64,000 nt of DNA from positions 32,055,236 through 32,119,235 of the forward strand of contig NC_082603.1 of NCBI RefSeq assembly GCF_030936135.1, read 5' to 3'. The position numbers and the translations under genes are program-made. Shown here piece by piece: positions 37,125-48,150 of the stretch (positions are counted from its first letter, which is position 1; every line of letters starts with the position of its first letter). Under the pieces are notes generated by a model, which saw only the letters and a list, made by a program, of their open reading frames with translations, ran no database searches and was not told where the DNA came from. The stretch comes from Gavia stellata (Eukaryota > Chordata > Aves > Gaviiformes > Gaviidae).

Positions 37125-37733
37125 CAGAAACATTAAAAAATTATACTTTATTACAAATGGTAAACTCAGAGTGCTAAAAAAAAAAGCCTCTTATTTACAA
37201 ACAATACTGGGCAGTGCCCAAATAAACAACATAAAAATAACTTACAAAGTCATGAAGTAGTTTATTGACATTAATCAACTTTCATAAAATAAAATAAAAA
37301 AAGATATGTACATACACAATTTACTTGAAGGCAGGCAGAATAGTTCTTTTTTTGTTTATCAGCCTCCCACAAACCTCCCTCCCACTTTTTTTTTTTCTTA
37401 AGGAATACTACATAAAGCAATCTACAGTTTCTATTGCAGTTTAACCTTTAATACTGAATGATCATCGAATGTTAGGTCCATGCAGGTCTTGGTCAATGTT
37501 AAACGAAGATCTGACGTCTCATCTGAGCAGGAACAGCACTTCTCGGAGTGGTGCTGGCCGCCTCACTACTAACTCAAGCTGAAGGCTCGCCAGTCTTTCC
37601 AGACATGCACTTTGCAGAGCACAGGCAGGACTCAGCCTCTCAGCTTTTACCATTAGCTTTACGCATCTGCCACTTCTGGGTTTTTTGTTTTAGTTATACC
37701 ACAATATCACAGTTCTCTTTTAAGACAGTCTCT
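37125..37733 (-). other. JUN: JUN 3'UTR
   Basis: Begins at the JUN stop codon and ends shortly after the poly(A) signal at 37147-37152. The last 120 bases, with AU-rich stretches (TTATTTTTATG, GTTTATTTG) and TTTGTAATAAAGTATAATTT, look like the end of mammalian JUN mRNAs. AU-rich 3'UTR elements are known to make JUN mRNA short-lived. Confidence 0.8.
37147..37152 (-). terminator. JUN: JUN poly(A) signal AATAAA
   Basis: The minus strand reads TTTGTAATAAAGTATAATTT, as at the end of mammalian JUN mRNA. A second AATAAA upstream at 37261-37266 could give a shorter 3'UTR. Confidence 0.8.
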
Positions 37734-38678
37734 TCAAAATGTTTGCAACTGCTGTGTTAGCATTAGCTGGCACCCGCTGTTGACATGGTTCATGACCTTC
37801 TGCTTAAGCTGTGCAACCTGTTCTCTGAGCATGTTGGCAGTGGATGCCAGCTCTGAGTTTTGGGCTTTCAAAGTTTTCACTTTTTCTTCCAACCTGGCAA
37901 TCCTTTCCAACTTCCTTTTCCGGCATTTGGATGCCGCAATTCTGTTTCTCATGCGTTTTCTCTCGGCTTTGATTCTCTCCTGTGACTCCATGTCAATAGG
38001 GGACAGGGGAGGAGTCTCCCCTGGCATTTCAGGTACAGTCTGAGGCTCTTCTTTCAAAGCCTGAAGCCTGGGATGCTGCACGGGCATCTGGGGGTTTATG
38101 TGATGCTGAGGTGCATAGCCCATGTTGTTCGCATTGTAGTTAGGTGCGGAGTTGAGCGCGTTGGGGTTGAAGTTGCTGAGATTGGCGTACACCGGGGGCT
38201 CGCTGTGCAAATTCGTATTGAAACTACTGTTGCCGGCCATAGAGGACACAGGTGCCATGCCGCTGTTAACAGGTTGAGCAGCGGAGGTAACGCTGGGCAT
38301 GGTGTTCTGGTTGTGCAGTTCCGCCAGGGCTCTCACAAAGCCTTCCGCGAACCCCTCTTGCTCGTCGGTAACATTTTTGGGGCAGAGGAACTGCGTCGGG
38401 GTCGGCGTGGTGGTGATTAACCCGTTGCTGGACTGGATGATGAGCCGCTCCAGTTCAGGCGAGGCCAGTTTGAGGAGTCCCACGTCGGGGGAGGTGAGGA
38501 TGTCGGCGTTCTTGTTCCTCAGGTGCGGCTTCAGGTTGCTGGATGGGTCGGACAGGTTCAGCGTCATGTTCTGCTTCAGCACTTTGGCGTTATTATATCC
38601 ATACCCGCCGCTCTCCGGCGGCACGAAGCTGGCGTTCAGGGCATCCTCGTAGAAAGTAGGCTCCATCTTTGCACTCAT
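37734..38678 (-). CDS. JUN: c-Jun, AP-1 transcription factor subunit, intronless
   Basis: 314 residues, the length I know for chicken c-Jun. It forms AP-1 dimers with Fos, ATF and other bZIP proteins in the nucleus and binds TGACTCA-type sites. The JNK docking (delta) region is about 30-57. The JNK sites Ser63 and Ser73 ([14 protein letters not shown]) and Thr91/Thr93 (TTTPTPT) are in their usual places. A GSK3/PEST-type segment [12 protein letters not shown] follows. The basic region is 235-260 ([15 protein letters not shown], redox Cys at 252) and the leucine zipper about 263-291. The start at 38678 gives MSAKMEP; a second ATG at 38666 gives MEP. Upstream codons stay open to 38993 but contain no ATG. 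Compared with human, the Gln/Gly-rich middle is shorter, as in birds. Intact. Confidence 0.98.
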   Translation of the reverse strand: MSAKMEPTFYEDALNASFVPPESGGYGYNNAKVLKQNMTLNLSDPSSNLKPHLRNKNADILTSPDVGLLKLASPELERLIIQSSNGLITTTPTPTQFLCPKNVTDEQEGFAEGFVRALAELHNQNTMPSVTSAAQPVNSGMAPVSSMAGNSSFNTNLHSEPPVYANLSNFNPNALNSAPNYNANNMGYAPQHHINPQMPVQHPRLQALKEEPQTVPEMPGETPPLSPIDMESQERIKAERKRMRNRIAASKCRKRKLERIARLEEKVKTLKAQNSELASTANMLREQVAQLKQKVMNHVNSGCQLMLTQQLQTF

Positions 38679-39140
38679 AGAACAGAGTCCGCGGAGTGGC
38701 GCCGGGAGCTGCGGCAGCGCGGAGAAGCTGCCCGGCCGCCGCTTGCGCCCCGCTCCGCGCGGCCACCCCAACCCTCCCGGCCGCGCAGGGAGGGGGGAAG
38801 GGGAAAGCAGAGCCTTACTTCTCGCCGGGGCGCGGAGGGTCCTCCCGGCGCGGGCCGGGCCCGCGGTCCCTGGCGCCGCCGCGCTGAGAGTCCGCCCGGC
38901 CTGGCGGGGCGGCGCGGGGCTTCGGCGGGGCGCCTCGCCGCCCTCCTCCTGCTGTTGCTGCCGCGGGGCCGGGACGCTGCTCCGCCGCCACAAGTTGCCG
39001 CGAGTACTTTCCCCGCCTTCCTGCGCGCTCTACGCCGGCTCCGCGCCGTGTACCGGCCGCGGCCGCGCTGTGCCTGCTCCGCTCGCCTCCACCCGGCGGC
39101 CGGAGTCGCGCTGCCGCCTGCCCGCCCGCCCCGCGCTCTG
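38679..39140 (-). other. JUN: JUN 5'UTR, GC-rich
   Basis: Extends from the start codon to the likely transcription start. The start is inferred by counting about 70 bases downstream of the proximal AP-1 site, as in human JUN. It is very GC-rich; start-less open frames run through it but have no homology. Confidence 0.6.
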
Positions 39141-39189
39141 AGCCCGCTCCCGGCGTGGAGCCCTTCACTTATCAGCGACCGGGAGCCCG

Positions 39190-39199
39190 CTAAAAATAG
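39190..39199 (-). promoter_or_regulatory. JUN: MEF2 site of the JUN promoter
   Basis: CTATTTTTAG on the minus strand, next to the proximal AP-1 site as in the mammalian promoter, where MEF2 mediates growth-factor induction. Confidence 0.85.
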
Positions 39200-39203
39200 C
39201 CCA

Positions 39204-39211
39204 TGATGTCA
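39204..39211 (-). promoter_or_regulatory. JUN: Proximal AP-1/ATF site (jun1 TRE)
   Basis: TGACATCA on the minus strand, identical to the human proximal jun1 element bound by c-Jun/ATF2. It supports positive autoregulation. Confidence 0.9.
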
Positions 39212-39226
39212 CCCCGCGGGCTCCCC

Positions 39227-39231
39227 ATTGG
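39227..39231 (-). promoter_or_regulatory. JUN: CCAAT box of the JUN promoter
   Basis: CCAAT within AGCCAATGGGGAG, about 20 bp upstream of jun1, as in mammals. Confidence 0.85.
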
Positions 39232-39250
39232 CTGCCGCCGCCTCTCCCGG

Positions 39251-39260
39251 GGGAGGCGGG
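39251..39260 (-). promoter_or_regulatory. JUN: Sp1-type GC box
   Basis: CCCGCCTCCC on the minus strand at the spacing of the human Sp1 site. A second GC box, GGGGCGGGG, lies at 39304-39312. Confidence 0.65.
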
Positions 39261-39313
39261 CCGCTGGCCCGGCCCGGTGCATATCAGCCGGTCGCCATGG
39301 CCACCCCGCCCCT

Positions 39314-39323
39314 AGAAGCTTCT
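39314..39323. promoter_or_regulatory. Heat-shock-element-like palindrome
   Basis: AGAAGCTTCT is two inverted nGAAn pentamers, between the distal AP-1 site and the GC boxes. A functional HSE usually has three or more pentamers, so this is only a half-size candidate. Confidence 0.35.
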
Positions 39324-39349
39324 CAGCGCCGGCGCGGGGCCTTGTGGGA

Positions 39350-39357
39350 TGAGGTAA
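39350..39357 (-). promoter_or_regulatory. JUN: Distal AP-1/ATF site (jun2)
   Basis: TTACCTCA on the minus strand, identical to the human jun2 element. Confidence 0.85.
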
Positions 39358-39378
39358 TGCTGGCGGCCGCTCGGGGCA

Positions 39379-39395
39379 TTGTGGGCTGACGTATT
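39379..39395 (+). promoter_or_regulatory. Second copy of the distal AP-1/ATF module with a CRE half-site
   Basis: TTGTGGGCTGACGTATT mirrors TTGTGGGATGAGGTAAT at 39342-39358, 37 bp away. TGACGTA is an ATF/CREB-type core. Confidence 0.5.
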
Positions 39396-39399
39396 GTTT

Positions 39400-40330
39400 T
39401 TGAATATCTGGTTACCGCGTCCAGAGCGCGAGCGGGGTTGGCCGCCGGCGGCGCCTCCTTAACGGCCACGTACCAACCGCCCGCCGGCGGGGCGGGGGCG
39501 CCGCTCTGCCCCCTCGCGCCGCTGCGGCCGTCGTCCGCAACCCGTCGCCTCCCCCTGTTTGTTCCCGCGGCCGTTGGGGCGTTTCTCGGCCGGTCCTTGC
39601 GGCGGGCGGGAGGCGGGCCGCGCTCCGCCGGGCGCCGGCGGGCTGCGGCCCGCCGTCCTCCCCTGCCCCCCCGTCGCCGGTGGTACGGCCCTTCAGGTGG
39701 CGCTTCGGGGGAGGCCTCACGTGATTTCCCCTCCTCGCCGCGGTCCCGCCGCCCGTGCGGCTTCCAGGCAGGGCCGGGGGTGGTGCTCTGGCCGCGGCGG
39801 CCGCGCACGGGGCCAGGGCGGGCACCAACCGCCGCGGGGCGGCCCCCGCCCACGCGCCCGCGGCGCTCCCCGCCGAGGACGCGCCCGCCCCGCCGAGGGG
39901 CCCAGCGCTTCCCCTCCCCTCCCCGCCGGCCGGGCGTGCCTGCGGCTGGCGGCGGCCGAGGCCTCGCCCTCGCCCGCCTTCGGGCCGGGGCCGGCGGCTC
40001 TCGGGGGAGCCCCGCCGTGCGGGAAGGGCGTCCCGGCTCCCGGGGCGCCGCCGACTGTGCGGAGAGCGCTCGGCCGCTCTCCGGCGCGGCTGAGGGCCCC
40101 CGTGGGCCGCCCCCCCCCCCCGGCAGCCCGGCGGGAGCCGCGGGGCTGGGTGGTGCGGGTTTCGGCCGATACCGCCTGATGGCTGTGGGGGCGTACGCAG
40201 GGGCACGGCTTTGCCGTTGCAGTGACCGGCGGTGTCAATTCCCGGTCTCAGAAGCGTGCCAGGATAACGGGGGGGGAATAAAACCTGACAGGAAAAGCCT
40301 GGTTCCAGATGGGCTTCTCTAAACTCGTCC
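39400..40330. promoter_or_regulatory. CpG island upstream of JUN
   Basis: Extremely GC- and CpG-rich, continuous with the JUN promoter. Long overlapping open frames on both strands are a product of composition (Pro, Arg, Gly, Ala) and match nothing I know. A divergent non-coding transcript on the plus strand is plausible by analogy with mammals but not shown here. Confidence 0.65.
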
Positions 40331-43300
40331 TCCAAGGGGAGGGGACAGCGACGGCCTAATTTTAGGAAGAGTGCCCTAGTATTACTGTGGAAGTACAGGT
40401 TAGTCGGGAGGGACAATAAAGGCTGCAGTTGAAGGATCCTCGTTGATGGGAAAAGTCTGTGCTGGCAGGTTCGCCTCAGAGCAACAGATGGGTGATCTCT
40501 GGTGCGCTGTGCTGCTCTGTGCTGAACGTGGCATGCATCGGTAGAGTACGTATCTCTGATAAAAGGGTGTGCCCTACTGCCTGGATTCATTTTTGTTACC
40601 TTCCCCCTCCTCACCTTGCCCCGCACACACCCTTCTCTCTGGGAGGTGTGAATTTGTGAATGCTGACAGGCAGCTACCTCTGGAATAAAGTGCAGCAGCT
40701 ATTTAAAGACAGGCAGTGACAATACGGGGTAGGACAGGGACTGAAGGGGTGTACTGTTGTATCATGTTGCCAACAGTGCAACAAGTGCTCCTTACACTTG
40801 CAACACCAAGCTGTTATCTGCTGTTGTAGGGTGGTCCAGCTTTTTATGTCGGTGAAGAACTTGGTCTGTCAGGTTAAATCACTTTTTACGATACGTGAAG
40901 CTGACAAACTTACATCTAGGTTTGAAAATACACTTTCAAATTCTCCAGTGCTATTTTTTCCTAGATGTAATGACATAATTACTAGTTACAGTATAGGAAG
41001 CAACAATGAAGCAAACAGAAACACAAGCAGCTGTGAAAGAAAAGTGAAGGTCTAGCTCCCCTGTTTGAAGTTGTTAATTTTTTTTCTTCCCCGTTTCCCC
41101 CTCGTGTTCCCACCTGTCTCTGGCCACTATATTCATTTGACCACATGGTGGGCACTGGTGTTACTTTATATGCTAACTGGAATTATGCAAATAATACACA
41201 GACTTCTTTGTACATTTGTGCGAATAGTCCATGGCACGAAATACAAAGTTTTGGCTGGGAACGGGGGGCTCGCTGTATGCTGTCAGTACAGACGCAACCT
41301 TCGCGTAGGCAGCATCTGTCTGCGTTGCAGGTAGCTCAGACTACTCAACTGCTGCTGTAGCTTCAGTTGCAAACAGTTTTGCCAAACAGCAGTAAGTTAC
41401 TGCATAGGCAAAAGAAAATCTCTGAAATTCATTAATGCAGTGAATGCTAGAAGCAGTTGTTGAACTCCTTTTTAATCTTTACATACAAGATAAACAGAGG
41501 CTGGTGACTGACTCTTCTGGCACATGAACCAAGGGGCATCAAATGCAACCGGCAGGTTCGGAACAAATGAGAGAAATGTCTTCACAGAATTGTAGTTAAA
41601 TTGTGGGACTCCTTGGCAAGAGTGCTGTGCAGACTGCGGGATTTTAAAGTGATTAGATGAATTCACAGAAGAGAAATCGCTTAAGGACTATCGAATGCAG
41701 TGCATTTCTGGCTCTGGAAATCCCAAAGCTGCAAATGGCTTGTACTCGGGAGAGCATCCCGAGGCACAACTGCTGTGTGCATGCCCTGGTTTTGTGTGCC
41801 TCTCCAGGTCTCCACTCCTGGCTCCTGTCAGCGATAGGGTATCTAGTCGGACCTGATGCGGCGGTCCTTGCTGCGTTAAAACTCCCCTGAGATAGTCCAT
41901 AAATGATCTGTCTCTGTTGTGTCAGCATGCGGTTTTGATGTTTATAAAGGGCTTGTCTATGCAAGGAAGAAATTCTGGAGAAATATAAGACATGAATTTT
42001 AAGTAGTTTGCTGTGTGGAAGTTTTTATTGTAAAATAAGAATTATTTTAAAATTAAGCTAAAAAGTTTTTTTTTTCTTTCTGTTACATAGGAAGCCGTGC
42101 AAATATTTTGCTTTAGTCAGTTTTTTGTATAGACAGATAATACTGGTTAAGTTTGTTCTGATTATTTGTTGACACATTTAATTTGTTATAGTTTTGTTGT
42201 TTTGTTTTATCTTTTGGGTTTTTTTCTGCATGTTTCTTTTGTCCTAGAAAGCCAAGTTCAGACTACAAGAAACATGGTCAGTGTAGCTTTAACAACTCTA
42301 TTTAATACATGTTTGTATAACCTAAAAAACTGCCTTTATAGTCTGTCCAGTTCAGCCCCACTGATACCAATGGAAGAAGTTTTTCATTAGCTTCAGTGAC
42401 TGTTGGATCAGGCTGGACATATTAATGTAAAGTCATTCAATTTCTTCTTTTTTTAATCCCCCACCCGTTTTAGTTTTCTACTTCCTTCCTTTTACAGAGG
42501 TGGAGTTTCAGGACTAGACATTCCAGTTTGCCAGAGACATGTTGCTACTGAGGCCTGTAGCTATGGGGGACACCCATCAGTCCACTCATTATGTTAATTG
42601 CTACTCACTTAGAGGTTATTTGGTCGAGGCTGGCAATAGACAGTCAAGCTGGTCATAAAGGCTGTGCATAGCAGGAGAACTCCGAAATCAAAGACAAATG
42701 CTCTTTGCTGCTCCAAGGGGATTTTCTACCTCATTCGGGACCGACTGGTGAGCGGGCGCTTACGGAGGTCTTGGCTTAGATTTCAGCCGAGTGCCCCAGG
42801 TTTGCCACCTGAGACTCGCTGGGTGCCGCAGATCAGAAGCAGATCAGTGATCCTTCGTGGCCATTAGCCAAGGAGCTGGGAATTTTGGTGACTATGCCCT
42901 GATTTATTAAACAGCTATTACTTTAGGGCTTTTTTTCCCCTTTCCTGATGTCCTTAAGTAAATAGTCCTTTAGTAGTATGAAAGAACACTTACCAACCCA
43001 TTTATAAACCGTAGCCATTTACATGTCTCAATAAACTAACTTGTGGGGAGGGATTGGAAATGAGCTATATATCTCTGCTGCTGTGAGAGGCAGATGCTTT
43101 GAGCAGCAGTAATGCAGATTTTGATTTATAAAGTCCTCTAATCAATCAATACAAGATTGACTGAGGCAATCAGATAATCTGAATAATTAAATGGCTTTTC
43201 AGGGACAAATTAAAATTTCTTATACATACCACATCCGTCTAAATTATATTTGGTGTCCAGGAATAAATGGGTTTGTTGTTTTGTTTCACTCCTGTATCAC

Positions 43301-43497
43301 AAATGCTTTTGGCTTATTTCTAGACCATTTGAAAAAAAAAAAAAAGAAAAAAGGATAAATCACAGTTTCTGCTCTTTTATATTGGAAACAGTGCTCACAG
43401 AAAGAAAATGCTTGTTTCCATACAGTTTTTTTTTTCTTTAAACTTTGCTGTATTATACCATCTTGCTTTTTCCCCACATCAGAGATGTTTCCACAAT

Positions 43498-43533
43498 ATT
43501 TTTATTATATAGAGAATTATTTTTATTATATAG
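43498..43533 (+). repeat. Short AT-rich tandem duplication
   Basis: ATTTTTATTATATAG occurs twice with a period of about 20 bp. Confidence 0.7.
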
Positions 43534-46500
43534 GGATTTTTTATTTTTTTTTTTTACTCCCTTCATGCTTGAAGTGAATAAGAGTGCAAATTCCTGGATC
43601 TTCTCATACTGCTTTTCACTTGCTACTATAGAGCAGGTTTCCCCAACTGGGGGAGGCAAGAGTTTGAAGAGTCAGAAGCAGCAAATATTTTTCTTTTATT
43701 TACTACGTCAGAGTATAGTAAAAGAAGCTGGGAGTGAAAGGGCACAAGGCACAGAGTTCCCCTAGGCTAAGTGGAAGTAAAATAATTCACAGGTGCTCCC
43801 GCTCTCAATTCCTCCCCGGTTCCTCAAGGTGTGTTTTTGTCATCGGTTCAAGTCCACCTAAGTCTGCAGCGCAGCAGAGGTGTGGCAAAGAGGTGCCACC
43901 GCATCCACTCCCAGCTTCCGTGGCCTCGCCTTTCACTCTTTGCCCCCAGTAGGGCTCGTGTGGCCACGTAGAGATCCAGGAACTCAATCTGGCTGAAAGT
44001 TGAGCTGAACTAAAAGAAAAAAAAAGAAATATTCAAGGATACAAGGGAGGGGTGAGAATGCGTAGGCCGGGGAAAGAACGGGACTCACAGCTTGAAGTGA
44101 AGGACCCTGGAACCAGATCTGTACAACAAGACTGAACGCAAGTCTTGAGCTAGACTTCAGTATGCACATGAAAAATGCTTCTCAGAACTACAGGCACTTG
44201 TAAATGAATATCATGTCCATCTCCTCCACCCTCAATTAGTCATCGCATAACCAAGCTATACACGTTTAGTCCTTTTCATCTTTCTTCTTGTCAAGCCCTT
44301 TAGCCTGTCCCCCTCACCTACTCATCCCACCAATCATTTTAATTAATCTCTGAATTTCTTTGAAACTACTAGTTTGTGGAATGGAGGAAAATGAGTAGGT
44401 TAGAGAGACAAGATTGTGAATGATGGAGGTGGGGCAAAGTTAGGAGTCTTTGCAAGACCTGTTGGGTTACCTTTGGGGCAGGACAGCAACACTGACTGTA
44501 AACACAGAGAAAGACTGCAGAAGTAAGGGAGGAACCACTAAAAACATCTTCCATTTTCTTAAGAATGCTGCCTGAGCAATTCAAACCCTGGATGTTTATG
44601 TGCAGCAATGTATGAATGAAAGATTTGATATGATTGTCTCTAAAGTGGATAGGATGATCTCCTCTTTACCCAGTAGTTAGTTATACTAGATTTCTCACTA
44701 TTATTTTTCCCATTCCCAGCTAGGTTTATAGAGGATTTCAGTGGTCACTGCAAGTGCTCAGAAATATGTTTTCAAATAAGTAATGAACTATATTTTTTTT
44801 TTATTCAAACAACTGCACGTATTTTACCTTTTTTTATCAAAAACCTGACCAAATAGAAGTTAACTACATTGTCTAGAGATGAATCTGAGAGGAACCCTAG
44901 GGCCTTGCTCCCCATGCTTTTTGGGGTGTTACAGATCTAAATGTCACACCATTAATGTCTCTGTTCATTATTTCTATACCATAGCACAGCCGGTGTGCTG
45001 AGAAATAGAAAATTGGGCAAAGCTGCCGTCCTGTGGAGCTTACAGTTGGAAAAATCCTCTATACACAAAGAAGGCTGGCAGAATAGCAGTTGATCCACAG
45101 TGGGAGCCCAAAGAGTGAAGGTAAGTAGTAGAGGAGGTACTGGAGGACGTGTGGCATATGGGAAGCAGACGGCTGTGCTCAGCATTGTGAGCTGGCAGCA
45201 TGAAAAAATTTACCGTACAAAAAGAAGCATACTAATGCTGAGAGGTGGGGAGGCAGATGAACACCTTCGAAAAGATATAAAGATATTTACTGTGTTTGGG
45301 GGCAAAGATCGCGCTGGAAGTGTGCGTTCGTTCAGGTTTTACTGAGGCGCGGTTTCACTGTGGAGAACCAAAGTTAGCTTTCTGGCATTTTGATGTTTCA
45401 ATAAACTCATATTAAAGTAAGTAGTGGCAACAAAATGCATTGATATATGTTTGCCAATCGTGACTGAAAGCCTCAGAATAACTGGATTTAACCATTCAGA
45501 GCCCTTGGTAAAATAGCTCAGTTTTGATTAGGGTCTCAGAACAGATACAAAATGCTTGGATTTTTAATTAATAAACAATCTGGCATCCTGTCAAAGTTGA
45601 CACCTCACTCTGTCTTAGCAGCTGTTGGAACAGTAGGCTCCTGGCAACCTGGGATAAAGCAGTGCTTGCAACAGGAGAAAGAGAGGAAGCGAGTCTGCGT
45701 GAGACCAAAAATGCCTTGTGTAAAGCACCATAGAGTTTAGGGATTTCCAGTGAGCAGTCACGCTTTCCTTCTCGACGGTGTGGGTTCAGGATTGGACATG
45801 GACAATGAGTTTCTGTTGCTGAATGTCACCAGCGGCTGGTGGCTGACAGATGTAAGGACACCTGTCTGAATTCGAGTGATGTTTCTGACAGTAGGAGCAA
45901 TAAACAGAGAAAGGATTGAACAGTGAAAGTAGGTCCTGCAGGTTGCTCCTTCCGAGGGATTACAGTGGCAGAGCCTGTGGGGAAGTTTACAGAGTGCCTG
46001 CTCATGTAATTCAAATGGAAACATTCACTCTGGATGACAGTCATTTGTGTTGGAGTCATGGTGTGGGAGCAGTTAGGGTTGCCAATTAGCCAAGGAAGGC
46101 ATTGTAGGAAGGAAAGGGCACGGCCTGGGTAGGGCAGTACCCGAAAGCACGAGCAGAGTTAAGGACTTCAGTTTTGGAGAAGATGCTACTAAACTGCTAC
46201 TCATCCTCAATCCCATCTGATTAATAATAAACAACCTGATCTCTGATCACAGCTGACATATCACACAGCGACTGCATAGCTGCTCCCCACTGGTCTGGGC
46301 AGCCCTGTCCCCTCACAGGATGGGAACGTCCTGGTCTTGTCCACAGCAGTCCCTTAGAACTTCAACAGGAGAAGAACCAGGATACTTGAAACCCTCAAAA
46401 TTGCTGTTCTTTCCTCTTTTCTTCACAAAAAATTGTATGCAATTGCCAATACTGCAGTGTCTATATGTTCCCTTGTTTCAGAAGTAAGCAGAGATGGAAA

Positions 46501-47504
46501 ATTTAGTCCTGAATCAGTATCAATCCCTACCTGAGATCTTGTTTTTTACAATGGGTTCAGGAGCACTGTTCACATATATGCTAGAGGAAGTACTGCATGA
46601 ACAGCTGGCAGTGCACTTAGCAGACGCATTGGTCAGCTCACAGGACTGTTTACTCAGTCTTTTGAGAACATATGAAACATATAAAAAGCCGTAACATTTG
46701 AATATATTAGAAACAAATTCATGAGATCAAGGAAAATTTTTAGGATAAAAGGACAATATTAAAGCAAAGGCCTAAGGGCTCTGATGGCTGCTAACTGAAA
46801 TTCAGATTTTTTTAAATTTTACTTTTTTGTTTTGTTTAGGGAGCACAACTAGAAAGACATTCCAAAAATGGCTGTATGGTATTCAGAGATCCGGGTATCA
46901 GCTGCAGTGTGCACCTATTTGCCGAGGTTTCTGTTCAGCTAAGACTGGGCTCTAGACTCAGGTAAGTCATGTGAGAGCGGTTAAGCACCCGTGTTGTAAG
47001 AGCTAATGGTACAACATAGCCTTGTTCTATATAAGCATGTTTTGTGCTGATGTTTTCCAGTTACTGCGTTCCTTACAGTCAGTGTAGGAAAAGGTGTGTG
47101 GCTGGCAAATCTGCAAGCCCAGACAAAGCAGTTCTGGGTGTGGATGCTTACAGCCTATTGCCAGGTGCTTCAAATAGGCGTTTATGTCAAAGATCTGAGG
47201 TCAATTCAATGATAGCCAATTTCAGCCCTAGATGATTACATAAATATTAATAAGAACAGTGGTGTATTTCACATTTATGTTATTGGTCTGCAAAGTATCT
47301 ACCTTACCCTGTAGCAGTAGTGGTGGGGAATAGACAACCAATAGGCAACCTTTCAAGACAACCAAGAGAATGTACGAAGTGAAGCAAAAAATTTGTTCAC
47401 TTCTTTAATGTAACCTCATGAGTTTAATGAGAAGTAATGTTATTTTCTGTATACCAGTAGAGAAAAACAGGAGAACAGAATAAACTCAAATGGGATAAAA
47501 CTGC

Positions 47505-47680
47505 AGTCTTCCCTGGTTTTGCCTCCCTGCTGAATGACCCTTAATCACTTTTTCCATCTCTGTGGCTTGGTTTCCCCACCTGTAAAATGGGCATAATGAA
47601 ACTGAAGTTCTAGTAAAGCATGCAGATCTGTGTGGAACAAATGCTGTACAAGTGGTATGAACTATTTTTATTTTAACAAA
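47505..47680 (+). repeat. Ancient MIR-like SINE
   Basis: CTCTGTGGCTTGGTTTCCCC then ACCTGTAAAATGGGCATAAT is the best-known core of MIR. Confidence 0.6.
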
Positions 47681-48079
47681 TGCATTAAGGAAAAAAGGCA
47701 CAGAAAAGGAATGGAATTTCATCTGGAAGATCTAGGATTAACTTATTGGTATAAAATATTTGTTACTGGCCCCATTTGCTTTTAGGATATCAACCATTGA
47801 CATTTTTACTGGTTCGTCAGCCTTGTAATGTGTTTTGAATCTGACCTAGGACTGTGTAGAGCATATACTGGCACCTAGAATTATGCCATTTTCACTCTCT
47901 GGTCACTCTCTGACATTTTGACCAAATATCTTCCCGTTGCTATGGGTCTGCTTTTTTTGGAGTTGGTTTTTTCTTTTTTTTTTTCTTTATGTTTCAAGTC
48001 TCTGCTGCAAGAGGCTCTGACAATGATTTGGAGTTGTTAATGTCAAAATGCTGTGCTGGAGGAAGTATTACATGTCAGC

Positions 48080-48150
48080 TTCCCAGAAGGGGGAAGCTCA
48101 GGCCCAGCGATCAGCACCTCTCCAGAATCACACAGATAGTTTCTTTGAAG
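48080..48150 (-). repeat. Possible MIR-like fragment, reverse orientation
   Basis: The plus strand reads GGAAGCTCAGGCCCAG then AGAATCACACAGATAGT, resembling the complement of the MIR core. Short and diverged. Confidence 0.35.

Noticed and set aside
38679-38993. In-frame N-terminal extension of JUN by about 105 residues
   Set aside because: The open frame continues upstream but its first codon at 38993 is TTG and it contains no ATG before MSAK. The Pro/Arg/Ala content reflects GC-rich 5'UTR.
39412-40626. Open frame of about 400 codons on the minus strand upstream of JUN, with overlapping frames on the plus strand
   Set aside because: Open on several frames at once, with low-complexity Pro/Arg/Gly/Ala composition and no domain. 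This is a CpG-island artefact.
44985-45130. Possible repeat or exon around GGAGCTTACAGTTGG
   Set aside because: It vaguely resembles a known repeat phrase, but too little matches to name a family, and no splice-flanked coding frame is present.
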